Notes: generated by a model not told the origin, from the sequence alone. A stretch of DNA of 64,000 nt from Acidobacteriaceae bacterium (GCA_025462885.1 JAOAPN010000005.1:124001-188000), one strand, 5' to 3'. Counted from the stretch's first letter, positions 35,201 through 45,345 are shown. Made by a program: numbers and translations.

Positions 35201-35587
35201 ATGCAGAAACGTAAGGATCAACGGACCGGAACGCAGACTACCGACTTGGGATACTCGCGGCGTGTGAGTCTTACGCTTGAAGTCTTATTCAGAGGTAAGT
35301 GGCGGGTGCATATCCTTTGCGCCTTGCGCGTGGGGCCGGTTCGTCTTGGTCAACTTGCAAGGTTTATTCCCGGGGCCTCAAAGAAAATGCTGACGCACAA
35401 CTTGCGAAGATTGGAAGCGGATGGGATTGTCGTTCGCAGAGACCTCAGCGAGACCGTCCTACATGTCGAGTATGATCTGGACGACCAGATAAGGGAGAGC
35501 CTGTTCACTCTTTTGGAGAATCTGGCAAATTGGGGCGATTCCTATCTGGCAAGATCGATACAAGCTGAAAGTGAAGAAGGACCGTAG
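35201..35587 (+). CDS. HxlR family transcriptional regulator
   Basis: A 128-residue winged-HTH protein: LTLEVLFRGKWRVHILCALRVGPVRLGQLARFIPGASKKMLTHNLRRLEADGIVVR is the HxlR-type recognition region. HxlR proteins commonly respond to carbonyl electrophiles or redox signals through a Cys; the visible Cys here lies in HILCAL. The ATG at 35201 is well supported by the domain start. It follows the SDR genes on the same strand and could regulate them. Confidence 0.9.
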   Translation: MQKRKDQRTGTQTTDLGYSRRVSLTLEVLFRGKWRVHILCALRVGPVRLGQLARFIPGASKKMLTHNLRRLEADGIVVRRDLSETVLHVEYDLDDQIRESLFTLLENLANWGDSYLARSIQAESEEGP

Positions 35588-35809
35588 TTGCGTTCCAACC
35601 GCGAGCAACTGTCACATGGTCTCAGCCGACGATAGTGCTGCTTGGCGGTCACATTGCGACGCGAGTTCAGGAACCATTACCCACCTCTGAGGTGACCAAG
35701 CGGCACGTAGTTCTGAGGAGCGAGAACCGCGCTATACAAACTGCCTGGTGCAGCTCAACATAAGCCGACTTCGCCGTAACAATCCACAGAGTAGGCAATG
35801 CAACTACGC

Positions 35810-36595
35810 CTACAGCCTTTGCCCAAATCGCTTCTCCATTGAGGGGCGATAGGTTCTACTGACACGAGGACGGGAACCGTCTTTTAGAAGAAGCTCAAAC
35901 TCCCCATGGGAGAGGGGCTCCAACTGCACAACACTATCGATATTGACGATGACAGAGCGGTGTATACGAAGAAAGCGGCTTGGGTCGAGACCCCGCTCCA
36001 GATCAGTTAGCGAGGCCCGGCAGAGAGATACTTTCCCGGAGGTGTGGAGGGTTACATAGACCCCGGCAGCCTCGATCCAATCAATGTCTTTCACACGCAC
36101 AAACCTGGTGATTTCGCTCGTCTTGACCGCCAGTCGATCCAGATAAGGCTTTTCCGTTGCTTGCGCCGCGATCACCCGGGCGAGGCTTTTGCCAAACTCA
36201 CGTAGGTGGAGGTCGTCCCTACGACCTTTCACCCGGGTCATCATCGCCTCGAACCGCTCATCGCTGAAAGGCTTGAGGAGATAGTCCAGAGCATTTGCCT
36301 CGAAGGCGCGGATGGCGTGCTGGTCGTAGGCGGTAACAAAGACAGTGAGGGGCATATTTTCCGGCCCAACCGCTTCCATAACCTCCAGGCCGCTCAACTC
36401 AGGCATCTGCACATCCAGAAGCACCAGGTCTGGCCTTTCGCTGAGGATCATCTGCACCGCGGTTTCTCCGTCCCCTGCTTCATGCAGCGAACGCACTTCC
36501 GCATCCTGCTTCAACAAGTCGGCGATGCGCTGTCGCGCTGGGGCTTCATCATCCACGATGAGTGCCCGAATACCATCAGGTCGTAAGACAGTCAT
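35810..36595 (-). CDS. LytTR response regulator (pair 1)
   Basis: A 261-residue regulator taken from Met at 36595 (a longer frame adds 19 unlikely residues). The receiver domain spans 10-130 with phosphoacceptor Asp61 in LVLLDVQMPELSG. The C-terminal LytTR DNA-binding domain shows KDIDWIEAAGVYVTLH and FLRIHRSVIVNI. It overlaps the kinase gene stop by about 20 bases, so the pair is translationally coupled. The gene it controls is unknown; no target with LytTR-type sites was identified here. Confidence 0.91.
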   Translation of the reverse strand: MTVLRPDGIRALIVDDEAPARQRIADLLKQDAEVRSLHEAGDGETAVQMILSERPDLVLLDVQMPELSGLEVMEAVGPENMPLTVFVTAYDQHAIRAFEANALDYLLKPFSDERFEAMMTRVKGRRDDLHLREFGKSLARVIAAQATEKPYLDRLAVKTSEITRFVRVKDIDWIEAAGVYVTLHTSGKVSLCRASLTDLERGLDPSRFLRIHRSVIVNIDSVVQLEPLSHGEFELLLKDGSRPRVSRTYRPSMEKRFGQRL

Positions 36596-37667
36596 CTGTC
36601 TCCTTTCGCTTGTGCATGGGAAGGGAAATTGACACCTCTGTTCCGCCCTCACTTCTGCGTCGGACGTCGAAGTGACTCGTATTGCCGGGATACATTCCGG
36701 CGAATCGCTCTCTTGTCACTGAGAGTCCAACTCCCTTATGCGTATCGAACGACCAGCCAGGCGCCAACCCGACGCCGTCGTCCAGCACCTGGATGAGCAG
36801 CTTTTCCTCAGCACACTGAGCAATCAGGACGATTGACCCACCCCGAGCCCTTCTGGAGATGCCATGCCGGATGGCATTTTCCACCAGCGGCTGAATGAAG
36901 AGACTGGGAACCAGAGCATCTCTTACGTCCGGGGCGATCCTCATTTCGATCTTCAAGGCATCGCCAAAGCGAATCCTTTGTATGGCGAGGTAGTGATCAA
37001 GGAAAGCCAACTCCTCGGTAAGGGATATCTCTTGAGCCCCTTGTGAGTTCAGGGAAAGGCGTAGCAAGTCGCCCAGGTGTTCGATCATTCTCCTCGCAAG
37101 TTTGGGCTCACGCTCGACCTGTGAGGAAACGGTATTGAGCGCATTGAAGAGGAAGTGTGGGTCTAACTGCATCCGCAATGCATTGAGCCGAGCCTCTGAG
37201 AAGTTCTTTTGCAGACGCTCCGTTTGCAATTCTGCGGAGACGAAGCGCTGGTGGTAGAGGTAGGTCTCCCACACGCCGACGATGAGGCAGTACACAAGCA
37301 TGCTCCAGAACATTTCCCTGAGAGCTTCGGAGATGACTCTCGTCCCGGACAGCCTTGACCAGGTACCCACACCGAGCAATGCTTTTAAAGCGGCCTCGAC
37401 GTAGCCATACACGATTGTCACGAGCGGGCCCAGAGCCAGGAGAGTGAGGGAGCGAGGCAGGATTCGTTGCACGGGGAAAGGGAGCGCATAATCGACGGCC
37501 AGGATGCCCGGAACGAGGATTCCCCAGGACCACCATTGCGCCAACGCGGACATCAGCACCTTGTGCAGGTTGCTGTTCTGCCCCAGTTGAGGCAAAGCAA
37601 AGATCACAGCAATCGCCGTCCAGAAAACGACTGAAAAGATCGACCATCTGAGAGTAGTTTTCATCAT
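36576..37667 (-). CDS. LytS-type sensor histidine kinase (pair 1)
   Basis: A 363-residue membrane kinase. About four hydrophobic segments cover residues 10-135 (ALAQWWSWGILVPGILAVDY, LTLLALGPLVTIVYGYVEAAL, WSMLVYCLIVGVWETYLY). The kinase region shows LDPHFLFNALNTV (phosphoacceptor His171), VENAIRHGISRRARGG for the N box and VLDDGVGLAPGWSF for the G box. It phosphorylates the LytTR regulator encoded behind it. The input is probably membrane-bound or a small extracellular signal. Confidence 0.92.
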   Translation of the reverse strand: MMKTTLRWSIFSVVFWTAIAVIFALPQLGQNSNLHKVLMSALAQWWSWGILVPGILAVDYALPFPVQRILPRSLTLLALGPLVTIVYGYVEAALKALLGVGTWSRLSGTRVISEALREMFWSMLVYCLIVGVWETYLYHQRFVSAELQTERLQKNFSEARLNALRMQLDPHFLFNALNTVSSQVEREPKLARRMIEHLGDLLRLSLNSQGAQEISLTEELAFLDHYLAIQRIRFGDALKIEMRIAPDVRDALVPSLFIQPLVENAIRHGISRRARGGSIVLIAQCAEEKLLIQVLDDGVGLAPGWSFDTHKGVGLSVTRERFAGMYPGNTSHFDVRRRSEGGTEVSISLPMHKRKETDDCLTT

Positions 37668-37928
37668 TGCTTGTCAAGCCATTTTGACAGATCACATTTG
37701 TCAGAGTGACGCTCCTCGGCGGAGGAAGGGCCGTTGAGAGATTTCAGAGGCTCCATTGTGTTCTTTTAGCATCCGGCTCATTCGCTCTCTAGGCCGATCT
37801 GCACCCGTCAGAACCGCTTCGAAACATATCCTCCGGGTGCGTGGTGAGTGTGCGTAGAGTCACGTTAGACATTCTTGCTCTCACATCCAGATGTGACCTC
37901 TGCAACCTTCGTCTTTCAGGAGAAACAT

Positions 37929-38462
37929 ATGAAGCGTTTCATCAGCAGCATCCTCTTTGCACTCACGATTCTGACTGGCACCGCAAGCTTGGCTCAAAGC
38001 CCATCAACTGCTGAGAGCAGCAAGACCATCCCTACCAGCATCGCGTCAGATACCGTCGACGTTCAGCATGTGATCGACGCCTACCACGAAGCCGTTCTCA
38101 ACCACGACGGATCTCGACTGGCGGGTCTATTTCTTCCTCAAGGCGGTATGTGGCTCAACGTGCTCTCCGATGAGGCTTACGCCCGCGCAAAAGCGAAAAA
38201 GCCGGATGCGTTAAAGATTCGCGTCGGAAGCTACTCAGATTTCGCAAAGCTCGTTTCGACTTCAAAGGTCAGCTTCAATCCGACGCACACACATCTGCAG
38301 CAGAATAGCGATGGAACAATTGCTTCGGTGTACTTCGACTTCGTATTCCTGGCCGACGGAGAAGAAACCAATCGCGGGAGCGAGACTTGGGTTTTGGTTA
38401 AGGGAGCGGATGGCTGGAGAATAGCCGGGATGACCTTTTCATCAAATCCACCCACGCCATAA
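37929..38462 (+). CDS. Secreted NTF2-like (SnoaL/DUF4440) protein
   Basis: A 177-residue exported protein from the Met at 37929, taken because MKRFISSILFALTILTGTASLAQ is a clean signal peptide. The NTF2-like body begins VQHVIDAYHEAVLNHDGSRLAGLFLPQGG and ends with WVLVKGADGWRIAGMTFSSN, a typical DUF4440/SnoaL ending. Such proteins may bind or turn over small ligands. It is divergent from the LytS/LytTR pair 1, whose output it could be. Confidence 0.82.
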   Translation: MKRFISSILFALTILTGTASLAQSPSTAESSKTIPTSIASDTVDVQHVIDAYHEAVLNHDGSRLAGLFLPQGGMWLNVLSDEAYARAKAKKPDALKIRVGSYSDFAKLVSTSKVSFNPTHTHLQQNSDGTIASVYFDFVFLADGEETNRGSETWVLVKGADGWRIAGMTFSSNPPTP

Positions 38463-38844
38463 CCGTTTGCATCGATGGAACGAACCCAGCGCAGCTCCGC
38501 TTCTCGCAAAGCCGGCTGATGAACAGGGAGCGAATTAAACCTTCGATACTGAAAGAGGGTTGTGCCAGTAAATCGAACAGAGTACGGACCTTTTCTAACG
38601 CCCCGTTCGGAAGAAGTGGACCGCCTTGTTGCAGTTATTCGATGCAACTCATTGAGGGCTAACAGCCAACGGAACTGCAGAGTTCCAGCGGCCTCGGCAG
38701 ATAAACATGTCTGCGCGAGTTCGCCCCCACTCTGGAGAAAGCGCCGCGTGCGGTTAGTCCGTAAGACACCTTCTCGTGAGTGGTTGCGGCGAAGAGAAGT
38801 GCGTTCCTGGGATTGATCCAATTAAAGCTGTTGCGCAGCAGCGA
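38463..38844. other. Intergenic region, no gene supported
   Basis: A 382-base stretch between the NTF2-like gene and a LysR fragment. No family-like frame seen. Confidence 0.5.
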
Positions 38845-39399
38845 TCACGGGACAAACCTGTTCCCGGATTCACTCAAAGGCGGGTTCTTGTCTGCGTGAG
38901 CGGCCCAAACCATCGCGATTAGAGCCACTTCTAAATTGAAGGGCACGTCGCAGACTGTCAGACCAAACATGCTTGCGTAACGTTTTGCAATCCACGTCGG
39001 GAGAGTTGCTATAAACGGCGACTCAGTCGCGGCGGTGAGAACAGTCAGAAATTCCGGAGCCGCCATAGCAACGTCGAGTCGAAGATTGAGCCTCTTCAAG
39101 GCGTCGTCGAGACAGCCCTCGATTTCCTGCTTCTGCGACACGAGTGCATGTCTCGCCGCACGGTATTCTCCCCGCGTGAGACCATGAGAAAATTTCAGTA
39201 GCTTCGGGTTATAGCAGTACGAAAGCGACTGCTGAAAGAGTTCCTTGCGCCGGTAGCGTCTTGCGCCTTCAAAGTGGCCATCGATCACTTGTTCACCTCC
39301 TTGTGGCTTGCGGACGGCCATGGAAGCCGACGATCTACCAGCCCAACCACGACAACGAAATGCTATTGTCTGCATGGAATGTTCCCTTGCAGGGAACAA
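38845..39399 (-). pseudogene. LysR regulator, C-terminal effector-domain fragment
   Basis: The frame carries LysR-effector homology from about residue 43 (EGARRYRRKELFQQSLSY) through LRLDVAMAAPEFLTVLTA, SPFIATLPTWIAKRYA and EVALIAMVWAAHADKNPPL, a normal LysR C-terminus. The first ~40 residues of the frame and the whole DNA-binding half are absent, so it cannot regulate. It is the second of two LysR fragments in the window. Confidence 0.78.
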
Positions 39400-39697
39400 T
39401 TTGTGATTCGGGTATCATTTGGATCCGCGACCTCTGCCCAAAAGCAAAGGTCTGAGCACAGCATAGGCAAAGGTTTAGAGGGCAAAGGTCACGGGTCCGA
39501 TAAGGGGCCCATAACCGCTCCTTTGGGTGTCTCAGGGCACTCAGGTAGCCATTCGCTACGCCTAGTGTCAACAAGTTACAATTTACCGGTTAGCTGTCAC
39601 GGAAGAGGTTGTGTGAATTATCACAAAAATCCTTGCAAATGACGATGAGCCACTTTCACTACTGACATTTAGCCAGATCCTTGCCTGCACGCAACCC

Positions 39698-40471
39698 TTA
39701 TGCTTGGCCCGCAGATGCCAAAACCGCCTTCCATCCTGAATCGCTCATGCGGAGTCGCCTGCCATTGGAAAGAATTGCGGTGCCCTCACCTCGTCCTTCG
39801 CGGATGACCTCACGAATGCAGCTAAGGTTCACGATGACAGAGCGGTGAATCCTCACAAATTTCTTTGGGTCGAGAGTGGACGCGAGTTCCTTCATGCTTT
39901 CTCGCAGAAGATAATCCTTGTGGCCGGTGTGGATGGACACGCAGTAATCGGCCGCTTCAATGCACACAATCTGATCGACATCGAGGAGTAGCGTCTTGAC
40001 GCCGTCCGGCAGCAGGAGCCGATTGCGATACGCGGCAGGCGCAGCTTGTGGCCCCATATTTGTCAGGAGCGAACGTAGAGTCTCCTCAGACAAGCCACCG
40101 GACTTAAATGCGAGTTGCTCTTTCACACGCTGGAGGCAGTCCCTCAGCCGATCTTCTTCGACAGGCTTGGTCAGATAATCAAGAGCATGCACCTCAAAAG
40201 CTTTCAGTGCGTAGCTGTCATGCGCTGTCACGAAGATTGTGATGGGCATTTCTCGCACGCCAACCTTATCGATTAGATCCAGGCCGCTCTCACCTGGCAT
40301 CTGGATATCGAGGAAGACCACATCGACGTCGTTGGTCTTAAGGAAGTTCGCGGCTTCTCTGCCGTTTCTACACTCTCCGCTCACCGTAAACTCTGGATCC
40401 ACGGAGAGCAGCCTTGCCATACGTGTTCGCGCAAGTACTTCGTCATCGACGATCAGTGATCGGATCTTCAC
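39698..40471 (-). CDS. LytTR response regulator (pair 2)
   Basis: A 257-residue regulator. The receiver has phosphoacceptor Asp55 (VVFLDIQMPGESG) and a KAFEVHALDYLTKP ending. The LytTR domain follows with DQIVCIEAADYCVSIHTG and KFVRIHRSVIVNLSC. Its start overlaps the kinase stop by four bases (ATGA). It forms an operon with its kinase and the TonB receptor upstream, which makes the receptor a likely regulated partner. Confidence 0.92.
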   Translation of the reverse strand: MKIRSLIVDDEVLARTRMARLLSVDPEFTVSGECRNGREAANFLKTNDVDVVFLDIQMPGESGLDLIDKVGVREMPITIFVTAHDSYALKAFEVHALDYLTKPVEEDRLRDCLQRVKEQLAFKSGGLSEETLRSLLTNMGPQAAPAAYRNRLLLPDGVKTLLLDVDQIVCIEAADYCVSIHTGHKDYLLRESMKELASTLDPKKFVRIHRSVIVNLSCIREVIREGRGEGTAILSNGRRLRMSDSGWKAVLASAGQA

Positions 40472-41628
40472 GCCGTTACCGTCTCGTAGGGGATTGCGAT
40501 ACGAACCTGAAAGCCTCCGTGCTCCTCGGGTTTGGCGTGGAAGGAATGCCGATCGGGGTAGAAATGCGCGAGCCGCGTCGCAGTATTGCTCAAGCCAATC
40601 CCGTGTCCTTCTGGTTTCTCGACTGTCGGGCCTGAACCGTCATCCAGGATACGCAGATAGAGCATGTCATCTTTGCGTTCGACAAATGTCTGGATCATTC
40701 CGCCTTTTTCCGACTGACCGATACCATGACGAATGGCGTTTTCCATCAGGGGTTGCAGCAGGAAGCTGGGTATCAGGGCGTTGAGAGCAGACGGATCGAT
40801 CCGGAATTCGATGCGTAGGCGGTCGGCGAAGCGAACCTGCTCGATGGCGAGATAGTTCTCGACCACATCCAACTCCTGTGCCAGAGAAATCTTCTGCGGC
40901 GCAGGTCGTCTGAGCGTCATCTTCAAGATCGTATTCAGATGCTTCAGCATATCGGTGGCCTGCTGCTTGTGTCCGCTTTCAACCAGTTCCGTGATGGAGT
41001 TCAGTGTATTGAAGAGGAAGTGTGGTTCCACCTGCGCCTGTAGCGCATGGAGTTGCGCTGCTGTGAGCGCCCGCTGTAGTTCAAGCGACTGGAAGGCATT
41101 CCGCTGTGCCTGCAACTGAAGACGGGTTACAGCTGCAACGCCGAAGATGAAGCCGTAAACCAGCATCTCAAGGCCCCAACGATTTAGGTCCAGATAGTGA
41201 TGCCAGGTAAGTTCCTTCCTGAGCCATGCGACATGACTGAAAAGATCGTCCGCCGCAGCCATCCATAGAAGGTGTCCCACGCCGAGAATCGCTGCCGCAA
41301 CGGTGTGTAGCAGCAAAGGAACAGTGGCCATCCGAAGCGATGCGGGCCAGCGCTTTCCAATGTGCCAAATCGCGAGTGCCGTTAGGCCCCACCAGCCGGA
41401 CAAAGTGAATCCATAACGCACCGAATCAAGGTCGGTGATGGAGTGACACTCTGCCGCCGTTGCCAATGCAATCGCAATGGTCGCAGGAAGAATGATATGC
41501 CAGGCATTGACGGAAATGGGCTCGCGAACCATCGCAACACTCCCCGGGGCATGTGCCTCAGCCGCCTTTACATCTTCACGAATAACGCTGAAATGACCCA
41601 TGGATGAGCCTCCCGGAAGCATGTGCAT
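40468..41628 (-). CDS. LytS-type sensor histidine kinase (pair 2)
   Basis: A 386-residue kinase with several membrane segments (HIILPATIAIALATAAE, LTALAIWHIGKRW, TVPLLLHTVAAAILGVGHLL, MLVYGFIFGVAAVTRL), phosphoacceptor His203 in VEPHFLFNTLNSI, the N box MENAIRHGIGQSEKGG and the G box ILDDGSGP. A long cytoplasmic N-terminus of ~40 residues precedes the first membrane helix; Met10 (MGHFSV) may be the true start. It lies 17 bases behind the TonB-receptor gene, so receptor and sensor are in one operon. Confidence 0.92.
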   Translation of the reverse strand: MHMLPGGSSMGHFSVIREDVKAAEAHAPGSVAMVREPISVNAWHIILPATIAIALATAAECHSITDLDSVRYGFTLSGWWGLTALAIWHIGKRWPASLRMATVPLLLHTVAAAILGVGHLLWMAAADDLFSHVAWLRKELTWHHYLDLNRWGLEMLVYGFIFGVAAVTRLQLQAQRNAFQSLELQRALTAAQLHALQAQVEPHFLFNTLNSITELVESGHKQQATDMLKHLNTILKMTLRRPAPQKISLAQELDVVENYLAIEQVRFADRLRIEFRIDPSALNALIPSFLLQPLMENAIRHGIGQSEKGGMIQTFVERKDDMLYLRILDDGSGPTVEKPEGHGIGLSNTATRLAHFYPDRHSFHAKPEEHGGFQVRIAIPYETVTA

Positions 41629-41645
41629 TCATTGTACGAATTTCT

Positions 41646-44405
41646 TCAAAATGAGAAGCGAGCGCCCAGCTCTATGCGCCGCGCGGCCTCCGCCTGATAC
41701 GGCTTGTCCACGCTGGGAGATGAGATAACAGTTCCTACGCCGTTTACATTCGTGTGGTTCAGGATGTTCGCGCTGCGCACGTTGAACGTGAACGTCCGTA
41801 AATGATCTGTGTTCTTCGGATTCAGTACAAATGCTCGGCTAAGATTCATATCCAGATGCACAGTCGGTGGCATCGTACCTACATTTCTTGGCACGGTACC
41901 ATTTACCGTGTTCGCCGTCATCAGCCCGTAGCGAGTGCTGTATACGCCCGGCCCGGCGGCCGATGCATAGGATGGCCGGTCGTTGAGGATGCCATCTCCA
42001 TTGCCATCCGTTCCGGTAGTGATGGTGTAGGAGCTTCCCGAGTACGCGCTGAACTGGCCTGACAGCTCCAGCTTCCTTGGAAGAACGGCATTTGCAAAGA
42101 GAGTAGCTCCATTGATATTTAACCAGTCAACGCGAGCCGATTCACCCTGCTCATCGTATGCCGACTGAGGGCTCACAATACCATCGCCGCCGTTTGCTTT
42201 GAAGATCATGTGCCGATAGCGTGCCTGTATTTGAAACCGCTTATAGCTGTTCTGTTCAAGCGCGATCGCGACCACGTGCCCTGCAAGGTGGCCGGAGTTT
42301 TCAAAGCGCAGGATGTTTTCGTTTCCGCCATAGGGCCTTGGTGCGTGCAGGGCTGTAGTGGGCTCCGCTGGCGTGCCGATGCTTGCGGTCACCATGGGCG
42401 CGTTAATGTTGCGCATGCGAATAGTGTTCCAATCCTCACCCCAGTAGAAACTGGCGCGAGCGAGCCACTGGTGGCCAAAGCTGTATTCGACGTTGCTGTC
42501 AGAGGAAACCGTCGCTTTCTGTGAGAGCCCCGGAGCAAATGCGTAAATGCTGGAAACAGCGACCGAGCCTGAGGTGGGCAACAAGGGCGTGGCATAGCTT
42601 GGCGAATACACAGTTGTCTGCTGCTGGCGAACTCCATTCAAGCGAAAGGCATTGGCAAAAGCTCTTGCATCGTTGACATCTTGAAAGATGCCCGCGCGTG
42701 TGTGAAAGACCCACTTCGATCGCTTGTCCGCAGACCAGGCCAGGCTGATTCGTGGCTCGAAGTTTGCAAAGCTGTTCGGGGCAGTTTGCATCTGATAACG
42801 CAGACCTCCGGCTATCGTGAGCCGAGGCGAAGCCTGCAGCGTCTCCTCCACATAAAGCGCTGCGTTCCACCTCGTAAATGGAACCACCGGGTTGCCTGTG
42901 CTGATTTGATACCGTGTGGGCACACCGCCTGCCAAAGCAAGCAACGTGCGACGATACTGCTCCATGCCGTCAATCGTGGTGGCCGGGCCTGTAGGCAAAT
43001 TGTTGCCATCAAGAACTGGTGCACCACCTCCACCAAAGAGCCATGCTCCATTGAAAGTGTCAGGAGTGTAGTTTCGTGTGAAGGTCGCCTGCGCCTGGGA
43101 ACCCATCTTGAGACTGCTTTTGCCCTTCGTCAGCAGTAGATCGTGATCCATTTCAAGGTTGAAACCATGGTTGTTCAGGTTTTGGCTTGTCGCGCCGCCG
43201 CCGGTGAAGTAACCCGACACCTGCAGTGAAGGCGCTGTGGAGTTGGGAGCGTTCTGCAGTCTCCACCAAGTTAGCCCCACCCTCGTCTGGTGCAATTGAT
43301 TGGTGCCGACCGTCAATGCGTTGGCAAAGCGAAGATCATACTGACTCGTAAAGTTGGAGTAGCCTGCTTCAGGCAGCACAAGTGCACTGACTCCCTGATT
43401 GCCAAGGCTATTCACATTCGCCGCAAAGGTCGCGGTCAGTGTATCGGATTTGCCGAGCTGCCACCCGCTGCGAAGAGATCCCATCCATAGCCGCTGGGGT
43501 GTCGGAACTGTCTGTCGGAAAGGTGCAATGGTAAAGTCCGGCTGCAATATCTGTGCATTTACCACTTTGAATTCGTCAATGTTACGCTTCTCCAGCGCCA
43601 TGGAAAAATCTCCCTTGTTTGGCACAAGGGTTCCGCTCAACTCAAATCCATAACGACGCTTACTTGCTGGCGTCGATGTGGGAGCGAATGCCGTCGTTGC
43701 GTTCCAACTGCCCGAGCTTCCAGTGAAAAAGGCCGCTCCGTGCAACGAAGGAGCCCCTGGTTTTGTAACGATCTCGATCAAGCCAGCGCCATATGGCGGC
43801 CACCGGTACTCCGTGGAGAAGAGATCCGGATTCACGCGGATCGAAGCGATCGATCCTTTCGGCGGCAACACTGTCGCACTCTGAAATCCGTCAACCGTGA
43901 TCACAGCCGAAGTCGGATCGCCGCCTGACTCGGAGGCCAAGGCTTGAAGCTGCCGCAGGAAATCATCAGGATCATCCGCTAGCTGTTTGATCATCTGCGA
44001 GTCGAGCACGACCGTGCCTGAGCCGCGGTCTGGATCGAGTGCCACTGGATTATCGGCAGTCACCTGCACATCCGCCGATACCGAGGCTATAGAAAGCTTC
44101 ACATCCAATCGGAGTGGGTCTACCTGCGAGAGATTGCGTTGAAGCGTCGCTTCTGCGAAACCATCCGCCTGGACGTGCAGCGTAAGTGCACGCGGCTGGC
44201 AGAGAAGTACATAGTGCCCTGAGGCATCCGTGACCGATCTGCTATCACCGATTCCTGTAACGGCAGCGCCGCGGATGCTCGCTCCTGAGGGATCGCTGAC
44301 GGTGCCCTCCACCCGCACACCATCCGTGCAGGCGCTTTGTGCCGAAGCCGCAACACGAAACAGAACCGGAATTGTTGCAACTACAAGTCTCCAGGAAACC
44401 TTCAT
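41646..44405 (-). CDS. TonB-dependent receptor-like outer-membrane protein with carboxypeptidase-regulatory domain
   Basis: A 919-residue exported protein. The signal peptide is residues 1-22 (VAASAQ). A carboxypeptidase-regulatory-like beta-sandwich follows (DGVRVEGTVSDPSGASIRGAAV), then a plug-like region (SADVQVTADNPVALD, DDFLRQLQALASESGG) and a long beta-barrel ending in LGARFSF, the typical aromatic C-terminus. It is shorter than the Oar-like protein at 46999-50376. No classic TonB box is obvious. It is the first gene of an operon with a LytS/LytTR pair directly behind it; substrate unknown, perhaps a glycan or peptide. Confidence 0.88.
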   Translation of the reverse strand: MKVSWRLVVATIPVLFRVAASAQSACTDGVRVEGTVSDPSGASIRGAAVTGIGDSRSVTDASGHYVLLCQPRALTLHVQADGFAEATLQRNLSQVDPLRLDVKLSIASVSADVQVTADNPVALDPDRGSGTVVLDSQMIKQLADDPDDFLRQLQALASESGGDPTSAVITVDGFQSATVLPPKGSIASIRVNPDLFSTEYRWPPYGAGLIEIVTKPGAPSLHGAAFFTGSSGSWNATTAFAPTSTPASKRRYGFELSGTLVPNKGDFSMALEKRNIDEFKVVNAQILQPDFTIAPFRQTVPTPQRLWMGSLRSGWQLGKSDTLTATFAANVNSLGNQGVSALVLPEAGYSNFTSQYDLRFANALTVGTNQLHQTRVGLTWWRLQNAPNSTAPSLQVSGYFTGGGATSQNLNNHGFNLEMDHDLLLTKGKSSLKMGSQAQATFTRNYTPDTFNGAWLFGGGGAPVLDGNNLPTGPATTIDGMEQYRRTLLALAGGVPTRYQISTGNPVVPFTRWNAALYVEETLQASPRLTIAGGLRYQMQTAPNSFANFEPRISLAWSADKRSKWVFHTRAGIFQDVNDARAFANAFRLNGVRQQQTTVYSPSYATPLLPTSGSVAVSSIYAFAPGLSQKATVSSDSNVEYSFGHQWLARASFYWGEDWNTIRMRNINAPMVTASIGTPAEPTTALHAPRPYGGNENILRFENSGHLAGHVVAIALEQNSYKRFQIQARYRHMIFKANGGDGIVSPQSAYDEQGESARVDWLNINGATLFANAVLPRKLELSGQFSAYSGSSYTITTGTDGNGDGILNDRPSYASAAGPGVYSTRYGLMTANTVNGTVPRNVGTMPPTVHLDMNLSRAFVLNPKNTDHLRTFTFNVRSANILNHTNVNGVGTVISSPSVDKPYQAEAARRIELGARFSF

Positions 44406-44699
44406 GGGAACCTTGCCTCCACTGAGGCAAGATTCTTCGATGATCTACTCAGTCGCCAGCAGCTTGCAGGGAACACGACGGAAGATGCAGGCAACGCAAC
44501 ACATCGCCCGCCGGGCTTTCCCCCCTTCTATCGTTAACCTAATGTCTCCCGTGCAGATCTCACAATTTTCGGCATGGCGATAGTCTCTTGCGAGACCGTG
44601 GCCCCGCCTCCAAATAGGGTTCCTCTGGATGAATCCCGAGAAGCCGATTCCCGCGGCCAGTGTCCGAAGGTACCCCTCTCGTTATTGTGTCCGTCACGT
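44406..44699. other. Upstream region of the TonB-receptor operon
   Basis: About 290 bases between the receptor start and an RND fragment. No gene is supported; the receptor promoter should lie here. Confidence 0.45.
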
Positions 44700-45345
44700 T
44701 GAGCGATCTCGGTCCTCTTCTCCGCCTTCAATGCGCTCACACTGAGCCCCGCGCTCTGTGCCCTACTACTTAAGCCCAAGGATCATGATGCAAAGCCGGG
44801 GCTGCTGGGACGCTTCTTCGATGGTTTCAACCGAGTCTTCAGCAAGGCCACCAATGGCTACGTCAGCCTCTCTGGCTGGTTGGTGCGCAAGTCGATCGTC
44901 GGTGTCGTCATCATTCTCGGACTGAGTGCCGTGATCCTGCTACTTGGCCGCGGTCTACCCGGCGGCTTCCTCCCGACCGAGGACCAGGGCTATGCCTTCG
45001 TCAACCTGCAGCTACCCCAGGGTGCAAGCCTGGAACGCACGCCCAGGCGTCGAAGTCCATCGAGGACGCGCTACATCGGGTACCGGGCATCGAATCCGTC
45101 GTCTCCGTCGTCGGTTTCAGCCTCCTGTCGCAAACCCAGAGCACGTACAACGCCTTCTACTTCGTCACGCTCAAGAACTGGGATCAGCGCAAGAGTAAAG
45201 ACGAGCAGTTCGCGGCCATCCAGACCAATCTCTCACGGGCTCTCGGCAGCGTGAAGCAAGGGACCGCCTTCTCATTCGCCCCACCTGCGATTCCCGGCCT
45301 GGGAACCTCCGGCGGCGTAGCGGCCGTCCTGTCTCTGCAAGTGCC
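44700..45345 (+). pseudogene. RND efflux permease remnant (AcrB/MexB type)
   Basis: An internal piece of an AcrB-type protein. From about 44705 it reads AISVLFSAFNALTLSPALCALLLKPKD, an RND membrane helix plus loop, then SIVGVVIILGLSAVILLLGR and LPGGFLPTEDQGYAFVNLQL. After GASLERT a frame change leads to KSIEDALHRVPGIESVVSVV, FYFVTLKNWDQRKSKDEQF and SFAPPAIPGLGTSGGV. Both ends are missing, and no membrane-fusion partner remains. It points to a lost efflux operon. Confidence 0.82.

Noticed and set aside
38463-38844. Minus-strand frame overlapping the NTF2-like gene end
   Set aside because: Antisense shadow; no conserved residues.
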